Origin: Lepus europaeus
Lineage: Eukaryota > Chordata > Mammalia > Lagomorpha > Leporidae
Direction: 5' to 3'
NCBI RefSeq assembly: GCF_033115175.1
Contig: NC_084836.1
Coordinates: forward strand, 65,639,297 to 65,703,296
DNA: 64,000 nt
The position numbers were made by a program, and so were the translations under genes. Within the stretch, counting starts at the first letter, position 1; the number at the start of each line of letters is the position of its first letter. This document shows, in pieces, positions 12,047 through 22,220 of this stretch. The notes beneath the pieces are model-generated. The model was not told the origin of the DNA. It saw nothing but the letters and a program-made list of their open reading frames with translations, and did not search any database.

Positions 12047-13995
12047 AAAATTTGTTTATCAAATGGGATTACCTCAAATTGAGAAGTTTCTTTACAGCAA
12101 AAGAAACAGTCAGGAAAGTGAAGAGGCAACCAACAGAATGGGAGACATTATTTGCAAACTACACAACTGATAAAGGATTAACAACTAGAATCTATAAAAT
12201 GATCAAGAAACTCCACAGCAACAAAACAAACAACCCAATAAAAAGATGGGCCAAGGACCTTAACAGACATTTTTCAAAAGGGGAAATCCAAATGGCCAAC
12301 AGACACATGAAAAAATGCTCAGGATCCCTAGCCATCAGGGAAATGTAAATCAAAACCACAATGAGGTTTCACCTCACCCCGGTTAGAATGGCTTAAATAC
12401 AGAAATCTACCAACAACAGATGCTGGCGAGGATGTGGGGAAAAAGGGACACTAATTAACTGTTGGTGGGAATGCAAACTGGTAAAGCCACTAGGGAAGAC
12501 AGTTTGGAGATTGCTCAGAAACCTGAATATAGCCCTACCACATGACCCAGCCATCCCACTCCTTGGAATCTACCCAAAGGGAAATAAACTGGGAAAAAAA
12601 AGAGCTGTCTGCACCTTAATGTTTATTGCAGCTCAATTCACAATAGCTAAGACATGGATCAACCTAAATGTCTATTAACAGATGACTGGATAAAAATGAA
12701 ATCCATTCATTTGCAACAAAATGAGGGAATCTGGAAAACATCATGCTGAGTGAAATAAGCCAGTCCCAAAGGGACAAATATCATATGTTCTCCCTGAATG
12801 ATGACAACTGAGCACCTAAAAGGAAACCCATTGAAGTGAAATGGACACTATGAGAAACAATGACCAGATCAGCCCTGTCTTGATGGTTGAGGAACAACTT
12901 ACTATTTATTCCTTTTAGTATTTTTTTGTTCTACTTAATACCATTGGTTGAACTCTGTAATTAATACACAATTATTCTTAGGCATTTAAAATTAACTGAA
13001 AAGTGATCTTTGGTAAATATAAGAGTGGGAATAAGAGAGGGAGGAGATGTACAGTTCAGCACATGCTCACTCGGACTTACCTCCTGTGGTAGAGCTAGAA
13101 ATGTGCCAGGGGATTCCAATTCAATCTTATCAAGGAGGCAATTACCAGTGCCATCTCACTTGTTAAAGTGATCAGTTTAAGTACATAATTGTTCAAAAAG
13201 CTAGGTTAAGTGTCAGAGATTTCACAAATAAGACCAGTTTCTGCAAATAATGAAGGATAGAATTAAAAGGAAGAGACTGATCCTGAGGGGAAGCAGGACA
13301 CACAGCAGACTCATAGAACGGCAAATGCCCTAAACAGCACTCCTGCCTCAGAATCCACCCTTGGGGCATTCGGATCTGGCTAAAAGGCCCATGAGAGTCT
13401 CACAGGCATGGAAAACCAAGACACTGTGACAAAAACGACCTGAATGAAAGATCTCGGTGAATGAGATCCCAGCAGAAAGAACGGGCCATCAAAGAAGGAG
13501 GCACCTTTCTCTGAAGGGAGGAGGGAACCTCCACTGTGATATGGCCTTGACTAAATAAGATCAGAGTTGGTGAACCCAGAAGGCTTCCATAGCCTTGACA
13601 GCTCATGGCAAGAGCCTCGGGTGATTACTGAAGTCATAAATAAGAGTGCCAATTGTTAAATCAACAACAGGAGTCATTGTGCACTTATTCCACATGTAGG
13701 ATCTCTGTTCTTAATGTGTTGTTCTATGGGAATTAACGGTCAAACTACTAGTCGAATGGTACCCTATATCTTGTGTGGTTGTGTGGGTGCAGTCTGTCGA
13801 AATCTTTACTTAGTATATACTAAGTTGATCATCTGTCTATAAAGATAATTGAAAATGAATCTTGATGAAGAGTGGGATGGGAGGAGTGGGAGATGGGATG
13901 GTTGTGGGTGGGAGGGAGTTTATGGGGGAAAAAGCCACAACAATGCAAAAGTTGTACTTTGTAAATATATATTTATTAAATTAAAAAAATTAAAT
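12047..13995 (+). mobile_element. LINE-1, 5'-truncated (ORF2 C-terminus plus 3' UTR)
   Basis: A 1.9-kb 3' fragment. It starts within ORF2 at the region coding [20 protein letters not shown] (open at 12052-12348), continues through a decayed zinc-knuckle region (TGCTGGCGAGGATGTGGGGA) and a long 3' UTR, and ends TATATATTTATTAAATTAAA. Direct repeats AAAATTTGTTT at 12047-12057 and 13996-14006 look like its target-site duplication. Several frameshifts and stops make ORF2 non-functional. Confidence 0.92.
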
Positions 13996-14318
13996 AAAAT
14001 TTGTTTGTTTATTTGAAAGGCAGAGACAGAGAGAGAGAGGGAGAGAGAGAGAGAGATTGAGAGAGATCTTCCATCCGCTGGTTCACTCCTTAAATGGCCG
14101 AAAAGGCTGGAGCTGTGCCAATCTGAAGCCAGGAGCCTCCTCCAGGTCTCTCACCTGAGTGCAGAGACCCAAGGACGTGCACCATCTTCTGAAGCTTTCC
14201 CAGACGCAACAACAGGGATGTGAATTGGAAGTGGAGCAGCCAGGACCTGAACCACACCCACATGGGATGCCAGCACTGCATGCATTGGCTTCACCCACTA
14301 TGCCACAGCGCCAATCCC
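13996..14318 (-). repeat. CSINE (older type)
   Basis: Complete inverted copy with a GA-rich microsatellite (14026-14067). With the SINE at 11676-12046 it forms a tail-to-tail pair now separated by the L1. Confidence 0.9.
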
Positions 14319-14409
14319 ATAAAAACAATTTTTAAAGAAATACCCAAAACACACAAGGCTTCACTTCTTCTCGGAGGCTACAGGAGAAGCACCAAGAACG
14401 TATACACTG

Positions 14410-14874
14410 TCTAGGGTGAGACACTACCTAAAACTCCACTCTGGGAAACTTCCTCTCAGCTTGACTGGGCCAAGGAACAGCAGGCAGCCTGGTAAGCTGG
14501 GATGCGTCTGTAGGTGTCTTCAGAGATCAGTGTGTGAAGCCGAGGGGACTCTGGGGAAGACCTACCCTCCCTGGGAGTGGGCACCATCGCATCTGCAGCA
14601 GCCTGGGGACAACGAGATCCAGGAAGGGGACCGCGTCTGCCACCCTCCCGCTCTTCCTCTCCTGGGAACTCCAGGCTCCATGAACTCGGGATGCTAGGGG
14701 CCCCTGGGTGCACAGGAGTTTGGCCTCAGATGGAGGCTTACATTATCAGCTTCCCTCCTTCTGAGGCCTGCGGATTTGGACATGAGCTAGGTTGCCTGCA
14801 TCCCAGCATCTCCAGCTGGAAGATGGCCCATCCTGAGACTGAGCCTCCACATCAAATGAGCCCATATTCCAAGT

Positions 14875-14938
<64 letters not shown>

Positions 14939-14939
14939 G

Positions 14940-14981
<42 letters not shown>

Positions 14982-15030
14982 ATGTGTCTATCTATCTTAC
15001 CCTATCCTATTGCCTCTTTCAGAGAACCCT
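14410..15030. repeat. Unassigned old mammalian interspersed repeat
   Basis: GGGAGTGGGCACCATC, ATTATCAGCTTCCCTCCTTC and CTTTCAGAGAACCCTAACAC occur in the same order as in a common old mammalian repeat that carries a microsatellite near its 3' end. I cannot name the family. Open frames across it (14416-14697, 14577-15032) are not genes. Confidence 0.4.
14877..14985. repeat. Compound microsatellite (TC)n(TA)n(TCTA)n
   Basis: About 28 bp of TC, 28 bp of TA, then about 45 bp of TCTA. Uninterrupted arrays of this kind are usually polymorphic. Confidence 0.97.
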
Positions 15031-15243
15031 AACACAAATTGTCATCCTTTGGTTAAGATGGGACTTGTGAGAGGAAACTCACATCTATGTTACACAATAG
15101 CTTCACATGTGACTTCTCAGGGGCCGTATTTGCTCCTCTTCTCTTGAACTCCGTCAGTTTATTATTTTATCTGGCAGAGAAAAGAAACTGTTCTGGTGGA
15201 AGACATGAGTGTCACTGAGAATGAGAAAGTTTTTCACTTGTTG

Positions 15244-15540
15244 AAGAGAGTACTCTTATTTAATGCTATAACTAGTACTCCAACAGTGTTTTTTTTTTTT
15301 TCACTATGTGTTGCTATATGGCGGCAAACTGTTGAAATCGTTACCTAATATATACTAAACTGATCTTCTGTATATAAAGAGAATTGAAAATGAATCATGA
15401 TGTGATTGGAAGGGGAGAGGGAGCGGGAAACGGGAGGGTTGCGGGTGGGAGGGAAGTTTTGGGAGGGGGAAGACATTGTAACCCATAAGCTGTACTTTGG
15501 AAATTTATATTCATTAAATAAAAGTTTAATTAAAAAAAAA
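15244..15540 (+). mobile_element. LINE-1 3' end, 5'-truncated
   Basis: About 300 bp of L1 3' UTR (GCTATAACTAGTACTCCAAC, TATATACTAAACTGATCTTC, GGTTGCGGGTGGGAGGGAAG, AATAAAAGTTTAATT) with an A tail. It is nearly the same as the terminal block of the large L1 at 59262-59571. Confidence 0.92.
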
Positions 15541-15732
15541 CTTCTGATAAATTGTTTGCCTTAGTTCCAGCAGAAATTTTGAATATTCCTCACCATGCTC
15601 ATTTGTGTGCTGCTGACAACTGAATCACCAATAAGGAATAAAATGAATATCACACGTGGCTGTTAGGGAGGAATTGTGTGCCCTTTGCTGTACCTGCTCG
15701 CATTACAAATACCTGGGTCGTCATGTTCATTG

Positions 15733-15865
15733 GAGGAGCAGCGCGGTGCGCTGGCCGCAGTGCGCCAGCCGCGGCGGCCATTGGAGGGTGAACCAATGGC
15801 AAAAAGGAAGACCTTTCTCTCTGTCTCTCTCTCACTGTCCACTCTGCCTGTCAAGAAAATAAAAA
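15733..15865 (+). repeat. Young CSINE, 5'-truncated
   Basis: Starts at GCAGCGCGGTGCGCTGGCCG and keeps only the 3' third (TGGAGGGTGAACCAATGGCA, CT-rich stretch, CTGCCTGTCAAG) plus an A-rich tail with AAAAAG repeats. Confidence 0.9.
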
Positions 15866-16499
15866 ATATAAAAAAGAAAAAAAGAAAAAAAGAAAAAAAG
15901 AAGAAGATAACTATGACAAACATCCATAAAATTCTGTATTTATTTCACAGGCATGAAAGGTGCATTTTAAAAAACTTATATTTTATGCATTGAAGCTTAA
16001 TAATGTAATTGGCACAATAGGTTATCTCTGGAAATACATTAAAATACTGAAAACCAAATAGCACATGTAACATCCATCCTTGTTGTTTCCAAACATAATC
16101 CTCTAGAGGCACATATAATTATGCCACACAGTGGGTGCAATCCCTGTGGTAGCTATTAAGAATAAAAATACTGCCAATCCCTTAAAACCATGTTCTCTTT
16201 CAAAATTGTAGGAAGCTCTACAAAAGGAAAACAACATTTACCTTCTGGTTCTAGTTATGTTCTCCTACTCATGATTTCCTTGAAAATTCTATTATTATGA
16301 AAAGAAGATTCTATTAGTTTTTATTTCCTTGGATCTCACTGTCTACATTGGTGTAGCCTGTTTAAGCTGAACTGCAAAAATGTGTATATAAATGTAAGTG
16401 TAACTTGAAGAAAAGTTGGAGAAATTTAAAGACAGGAACATGTTATCTTTGCCTTATACCCAAGTTTTATATGACCCTTTGCAAATTTACCTAAAAGCA
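15866..16499. other. Intergenic, nothing recognised
   Basis: AT-rich, unique-looking sequence upstream of the family-10 OR. Confidence 0.35.
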
Positions 16500-16770
16500 T
16501 TCTATTTGAAAGGCAGAGAGATAGACAGAGGTCTTCTATCTGATGGTTCATCTCCCAAATGCCTGAGAGCCGGAGCCCAGAACTCCATGCAGGCCTCAAT
16601 GTAAGTGTGGGAAACCAAGAACTTGAGCCATCTCCTTTTGTCTTCCAGGGTGTGCAGTAGCAGGAAGCTGGAATCAGAAGACTTGCTGGGACTTGAAATC
16701 CGGCACTCTGGAACAGGACACGGACATCGCAAGTGGCCATCTTCATTGCTGTGCCAAATACCAGGCCCGT
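16500..16770 (-). repeat. Old CSINE
   Basis: Diverged inverted copy (TATTTGAAAGGCAGAGAGAT ... GCTGTGCCAAATACCAGGCC). Confidence 0.8.
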
Positions 16771-17140
16771 AGGTGATGCATTCACAATTCTTATGTCTTC
16801 ATATACTACTTACAAAACACTGTTTATATACAAAGACAGCATTGATAAGGTAAAATCAAACCGTCAGATGATATCACTTAAAAGAACTGTTTCTTTAAAT
16901 TCTTTGTAAAATAACAAAGGATCCACCCACTGCTCAAAATCAGGAGGAATGCAAGCATTCTAACTGAGTAGTAATCTAGAAAGGTGGGACAAAAGGAGTC
17001 TGGGTGTCGGGCGTCCACCTCCGATCACGGACTCTGGGGGAGTCTCTTGCTGTAGCTGGACAGAGAGCTGTGTTAGACGGTTGGTTCCTTGGTATTGTCT
17101 GCCTCCTATTGTCTCACGGATGTCTGGCTCCGAGTCCACG

Positions 17141-18100
17141 ATGATTGGAAACCAGACCCTCTGTACCCATTTCACGTTTGTGGCTTTTTCCTCTCTAGCA
17201 GAGTTACAGCTGGTCCTCTTTGGTGTGTTCTTAGTCATCTACTTATTTACGCTGGGAGGCAACTCCATCATTATCTACCTGATCAGCGTCACCCCCTCCC
17301 TGCACACCCCCATGTATTTCTTCCTGGTGAACCTCTCTTTCCTGGAGATGTGCTACATCACCAGTGTGGTGCCTCAGATGCTGGTGCACCTGCTGGTGCA
17401 GAACAAGACCATCAGTGTGGCAGGCTGTGCAGCCCAGATGTACACATTTACCATCCTGGGACTGACAGAATGCTGCCTGCTGGCGGCCATGGCTTATGAC
17501 CGCTTTGTGGCTATTTGCTACCCACTGCATTACTCCCTCCTGATGGGTCCTGGTGTGTGCCTGAAGCTGGCTGCAGCATCTTGGCTCACCGGGGTGGTGG
17601 TGGAGTCAGCCCAGACCACGTGGATCTTCAGTCTGCCCTTCTGTGGAGCAGGGAGGATTCAGCACTTCTTCTGTGATATCATGCCCGTGGTGAAGCTGGC
17701 CTGCGTCGATACCTCCCACAATGAGCTGGTGCTGTTCTGTGTCTCTGTCCTCTTCATCATGAGCCACTGCCTCCTCATTCTCTGCTCCTACGTGCGCATA
17801 CTTGGGGCCATCGTAGGAATGCCCTCAGCAGCCGGCCGCCGCAAAGCTTTCTCCACCTGTTCCTCTCACATCCTGGTCGTTTCGCTCTTCTACGGCACTG
17901 CTTTGTTCACGTACCTCCAACCCAAGACGGCACACACCCCGCGAACAGACAAAGCGACAGCACTCATGTACACGGTGGTCACACCTGCTCTGAATCCTGT
18001 TATCTATACCTTGAGGAACAAAGAAGTGAAGGAAGCCTTTCAAAGGGTAACGCAAAAGAACGCTCTTAGGCAAATGGCCCAAACTAGCCGTGGTAGCTGA
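17141..18100 (+). CDS. Olfactory receptor, family 10-like
   Basis: Intact 319-residue class II odorant receptor, expected to act in cilia of olfactory neurons through Golf. Motifs: N4-Q-T glycosylation site; GN in TM1 (40-41); LHTPMYFFLVNLS (54-66); MAYDRFVAICYPLHYS (117-132); Cys96/Cys178 disulfide pair; CSYVRILGAI in TM5 (215-224); RRKAFSTCSSHILVVS in TM6 (233-248); PALNPVIYTLRN in TM7 (282-293), with Ala in place of the usual Met in PMLNP. The frame is open 60 bp further upstream with ATGs at 17081 and 17120. I chose 17141 because MIGNQT sits at the normal distance from the FTFVAFSS start of the family. The body is GC-rich compared with its AT-rich flanks. It could be the rabbit counterpart of a 12q13 gene that is a pseudogene in human (OR10U or OR10AE types), but I cannot decide the subfamily. 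AATAAA motifs at 18625 and near 18762 are possible poly(A) signals. Confidence 0.9.
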   Translation: MIGNQTLCTHFTFVAFSSLAELQLVLFGVFLVIYLFTLGGNSIIIYLISVTPSLHTPMYFFLVNLSFLEMCYITSVVPQMLVHLLVQNKTISVAGCAAQMYTFTILGLTECCLLAAMAYDRFVAICYPLHYSLLMGPGVCLKLAAASWLTGVVVESAQTTWIFSLPFCGAGRIQHFFCDIMPVVKLACVDTSHNELVLFCVSVLFIMSHCLLILCSYVRILGAIVGMPSAAGRRKAFSTCSSHILVVSLFYGTALFTYLQPKTAHTPRTDKATALMYTVVTPALNPVIYTLRNKEVKEAFQRVTQKNALRQMAQTSRGS

Positions 18101-19454
18101 AACTTAAACTCCAGAGAGCGTACCCCGATGTGGTGATTCCTCTATCAGTATGTACTATGATTTAATGGCTAATAGCTTAGCATCCAGGAAACCATTTGAT
18201 TTATTCTACCTTTTCCAGTGAGTATAAGCAAAAGGGACCTACGAAGCAGAATCAGTCAATGTTTCAGTCATTTGTTCACCAATAGGAAAGACCCTAAAAA
18301 GTTCACGGAGAATGCATATGATGAAAAGTTTTCGAGAATTTCAATTTTGCACCAAAGGAAACATCTATCACTATCATTTTTTCCACAAATATTTATATCA
18401 TTTTCCTATTTCTCTAGGAGTTATGGGCTGATGGTCAGGGTGTTTCCCTTCATTGTACTGAAGAAAAAGAAATAGTGTTCTTCTTGAGAAAAATGCTAAA
18501 GAAAATAAGATGTAATAATTTTGGTAGCATATATAGGATAATAGAATTTGACTTACTTAGAGTCTGCTCCCTGAATTGCAACCTACACATGTTAATAATC
18601 ACACACGTTAAATAATCAATTGTTAATAAACACTAGTGAATGACATGCACTGTGACACCATTTCAAATATTTACCCTTCAGGTCGGGCGAGGGGCTTTGA
18701 TTCTTTGGTCAAAAGTAAATTCTTGCTTTGCTCTTATCTATGTGTTGTTCATCTTTCGTGTGAATAAAGTGTTAGGAAGCTTCTCCCTATGTGACTTTCT
18801 CTTCTCTTGCAATTACGGTGATTCCATCTAAATGTCATTTTCCTTTAGCACTGCCCATGCAGTCCATCTAATTAACCCTATTAGCTTAGAAACCTTGAAT
18901 AGAGAACAAGGCTTCTGTTAGTCTAAAATAACTTTTAAAGAAACATTGACTTCTTATGGCAACCTGTTCATTAGCATTTCATGAACATGAATGTTACCTA
19001 TGGTGTTATCTTGGTTTTGATACATTAGAGTAAAATCCAAATACAAACGCAATTAATTTATTTGGAAGAACTCAGAATGAAAGTTACTCATGCAAGGGGA
19101 GCCTGCCCATATGTGATCCATTACTATGTTGGGTACCATCAATGAGCACTAAATTAGAATCTTGTGGGGGAAAAAATCCGCTATCAAGCAAGGTTCAGCC
19201 AAGGCTGCTGAACTGGCTGGCCAGGCCTTCTGCCCAGGATAGCTGAAGCTTTCTCCGGTGCGTTGGCCCTGGCTGCAGCAGGCAGTGCTTACAAACCTCA
19301 GCTCCTTGGTGCTCACTGCCTACTGGTCCACGTCAGCATGTCCATCAACAAATGCGTCAGGTTGAAGTCTCCAACTACCAGTGTATCGGAGAGTACATCT
19401 CCCTTTACACAAAACAATGCTTGCTTATCTTAATGAATTCATTGTTGTTTGCAA
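18101..19454. other. 3' flank and intergenic, nothing recognised
   Basis: Mostly AT-rich. A GC-richer patch at 19190-19400 does not match any gene or repeat I recognise and has no long open frame. Confidence 0.35.
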
Positions 19455-19469
19455 CTATGTCTTCATTTA

Positions 19470-19795
19470 CTTTTTTTAAGATTTATTTTTTATTTATTTG
19501 AAAGACAGAGTTACAGAGAGAGGTAGAGACAGAGAGGTCTTCCACCCACTGGTTCACACCCCAGAAGGCCACAATGGCCGGAGCTGTGCCGATCTGAAGC
19601 CAGGAGCCAGGAGCTTCTTCCAGGTCTCCCACATGCGTGCAGGGGCCCAAGGACTTGGGCCATTTTCTGCTGCTTTCCCAGGCCATAGCAGAGAGCTGGA
19701 TCAGAAGAGGAACAGCCGGGACTCAAACTGGCACCCATATGGGATGCCGGTGCTTCAGGTCAGGGCTTTAACCCACTGCGCCACAACGCTGGCCC
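19470..19795 (-). repeat. CSINE (older type) with target-site duplication
   Basis: Complete inverted copy flanked by CTATGTCTTCATTTA at 19455-19469 and 19796-19810. Confidence 0.95.
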
Positions 19796-19827
19796 CTATG
19801 TCTTCATTTATTAAAATGTATTTTTTA

Positions 19828-20186
19828 GGCCAGTGTTATGGCTCAACAGGCTAATCCTCTGCCTAGCGGCGCCGGCACACCGGGTTCTAGTCCCGGTCGG
19901 GGCACCGGATTCTGTCCTGGTTGCCCCTCTTCCAGGCCAGCTCTCTGCTATGGCCCGGGAGTGCAGTGGAGGATGGCCCAAGTGCTTAGGCCCTGCACCC
20001 CATGGGAGACCAGGATAAGCACCTGGCTCCTGGCTTTGGATCAGCGCAGTGCGCTGGCCGCAGCACTGCGGCCATGGCGGCCATTGGAGGGTGAACCAAC
20101 GGCAAAGGAAGACCTTTCTCTATGTCTCTCTCTCTCTCACTGTCCACTCTGCCTGTCAAAAATAAAAAAAATAAATAAATAAAAAT
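19828..20186 (+). repeat. Young CSINE
   Basis: Complete: the head GGCCAGTGTTATGGCTCAAC retains A- and B-box-like Pol III elements (B box in GGTTCTAGTCCCGGTCGG), followed by body and the CTGCCTGTCAAAAATAAA tail. It inserted just beyond the duplication of the preceding SINE; AAAATGTAT flanks it on both sides. Confidence 0.95.
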
Positions 20187-20199
20187 AAAATGTATCTTC

Positions 20200-20265
20200 T
20201 ATTTATTTGAAAGGCAGATTGATATATATGTGTACATATATATCAATCTGCCTTTCAAATAAATA
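20200..20265. repeat. Perfect inverted repeat, 32-bp arms, 2-bp spacer
   Basis: Arms at 20200-20231 and 20234-20265 pair without mismatch around a GT spacer. The arm contains the SINE tail junction TTTATTTGAAAGGCAGATTG on one side and its reverse complement on the other. The DNA could extrude as a cruciform. Confidence 0.95.
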
Positions 20266-20316
20266 AAAATAAATATATATTTATATTTATATATAAATAC
20301 ATATATATATAAATAC

Positions 20317-20357
<41 letters not shown>

Positions 20358-20462
20358 ATCTTCCGTGTCCTGGCATTCCATGTAGTTTCCGACAAGCACT
20401 CCAATGTGGGATGCCAGTATCAGAATCAGCAGCCTAACCGGCTGCTGACAATGCCGGCCCCT
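20200..20462 (-). repeat. CSINE remnant with rearranged interior
   Basis: The tail side is the palindrome at 20200-20265, followed by AT and GA microsatellites (20266-20355), then a shortened head (ATGTGGGATGCCAGTATCAG ... GACAATGCCGGCCCC). The central body is missing. Confidence 0.75.
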
Positions 20463-20784
20463 TTCTGATGTTCTGATCATCAGGGTCCAGTACAAGCAAG
20501 AATAAAATACTCCAAGTGAGCAGAAACTGAAACAACTACATTCGATAAGCAAGAATGGAGCCCACAATCATAACGTGTTGAATTCATACTCATATAATTA
20601 TTCATCGGATTTCTCTCTTACCTTATACTTAGCATTTTCAGGAAAAATTTGCATATCATCCTAAACAAATAGATGAACACACACACATATCTATTTGCTA
20701 GTTCTATGATAAAACACAGCACTTTTTGTACAGTCTTTTCCTGCTTATCTGATTTTAAAGTGTGATTTTTTTCTTTTCTTCTTT

Positions 20785-20865
20785 TTTAAAGATTTTTTTT
20801 TTATTTGAAAAGCAGAGCTACTGAGAGAGAAGGAGAGACAGAGAAACATCTTCCATGTGCTGGTA
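20785..20865 (-). repeat. CSINE tail fragment
   Basis: Only the tail-proximal part is present (TTTTTTATTTGAAAAGCAGA ... CATCTTCCATGTGCTGG). Confidence 0.75.
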
Positions 20866-21112
20866 AAGAAATCTCTTATTTCTTTTCCTGGGAAGCCAGC
20901 ACCTTGACCCAATCACAACAGGGAGGAGTTTGAGAATATCCGGAAGGATTGCTTCCGGTCCTAACAAGAACTTCTCAATCGTTTAGCGAGCAAATAACAA
21001 CAAAAAACTTTAAGTGATTTTGCAGAACAACAAAAATTTTCTTAGGTGTTTAAGAATGAGAACAAAATAATATAAGATCAAATCCTCTGAGGCAACTGGC
21101 GGCCATTGAAAT

Positions 21113-22220
21113 GGAGTGTGTGTGTGTGTATGTGTATGTGGGGAGGGTCTGTGTGGGTGTATATGTGAGTATGTGGGGGTGTGGAGAGGTTTGGGTGTGT
21201 GGGGGAGTGTTGATCTGAGGGGTGTATGTGTATGTGTGTGTGTGTGTGTATGTGTATGTGGGGGGCTCTGTGTGGGTGTATATGTGAGTATGTGGGGGTG
21301 TGGAGAGGTTTGGGTGTGTGGGGGAGTGTTGATGTGAGGGGTGTATGTGTGTGTGTGTAGATGTGTGTATGTGGGGGGGTCTGTGTGGGTGTATATGTGA
21401 GTATGTGGGGGGTGTGGAGAGGTTTGGGTGTGTGGGGGAGTGTTGATGTGAGGGGTGTATGTGTGTGTGTGTGTGTAGATGTGTGTATGTGGGGGGGGTC
21501 TGTGTGGGTGTATATGTGAGTATGTGGGGGGTGTGGAGAGGTTTGGGTGTGTGGGGGAGTGTTGATGTGAGGGGTGTATGTGTGTGTGTGTGTGTAGATG
21601 TGTGTATGTGGGGGGGTCTGTGTGGGTGTATATGTGAGTATGTGGGGGGTGTGGAGAGGTTTGAGTGTGTGGGGGAGTGTTGATCTGAGGGGTGTATGTA
21701 TGCGTGTGTGTGTAGATGTGTGTATGTGGGGGGGTCTGTGTGGGTGTATATGTGAGTATGTGGGGGGTGTGGAGAGGTTTGGGTGTGTGGGGGAGTGTTG
21801 ATGTGAGGGGTGTGTGTGTGTGTAGATGTGTGTATGTGGGGGGGTCTGTGTGGGTGTATATGTGAGTATGTGGGGGATGTGGAGAGGTTTGAGTGTGTGG
21901 GGGAGTGTTGATGTGAGGGGTGTATGTGTGTGTGTGTGTAGATGTGTGTATGTGGGGGGGTCTGTGTGGGTGTTTATGTGGGTATGTGAGGGTGTGGGGA
22001 GGTGTGGGTGTGTGGGGGAGTGTTGATGTGGGGGGTTTATTTGTGTGTATGTGTAGATGTGTGTGTGTGGTATGTGTGGGTATGGGTCTGTGTGGGTATG
22101 TATGGGGGTATGTGGGGGGGTGGATGTCTGTGTGGGTGTGGGGGTGTGTATGTGTGGGGGGAGGGTGTGGGTGTGTTTGGGGAGGGGTGTGAGGGTGTGT
22201 GTGGGTGTTTGTGGGTGAGA
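21113..22220. repeat. GT/G-rich minisatellite, about 8-9 units of about 117 bp
   Basis: The marker TCTGTGTGGGTGT recurs at 21148, 21267, 21380, 21499, 21617, 21735, 21845 and 21961, giving spacings of 110-119 bp, with a looser unit after 22087. Each unit carries a (GT)n stretch, a G run of 5-8, GTGTGGAGAGGTTTG and GGGGGAGTGTTGAT. The plus strand is almost free of C. The units differ slightly in length, so this is a variable-number tandem repeat. The minus strand stays open for 479 codons (His/Thr/Pro repeats) because a C/A-rich strand rarely forms stop codons; this is not evidence of a protein. Confidence 0.95.

Noticed and set aside
14416-15032. Overlapping open frames of 85-151 codons on both strands
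   Set aside because: They lie in an old interspersed repeat and a microsatellite (the end is Leu/Ser/Tyr from TC, TA and TCTA repeats).
17081-17140. N-terminal extension of the family-10 OR (ATGs at 17081 and 17120)
   Set aside because: Family members start close to the glycosylation site; the extra residues look like leader sequence. It cannot be excluded without transcripts.
21113-22220. Regular repeats that could suggest a CRISPR-like array
   Set aside because: Units of about 117 bp are repetitive throughout, with no short repeat/unique spacer alternation, and the genome is mammalian.
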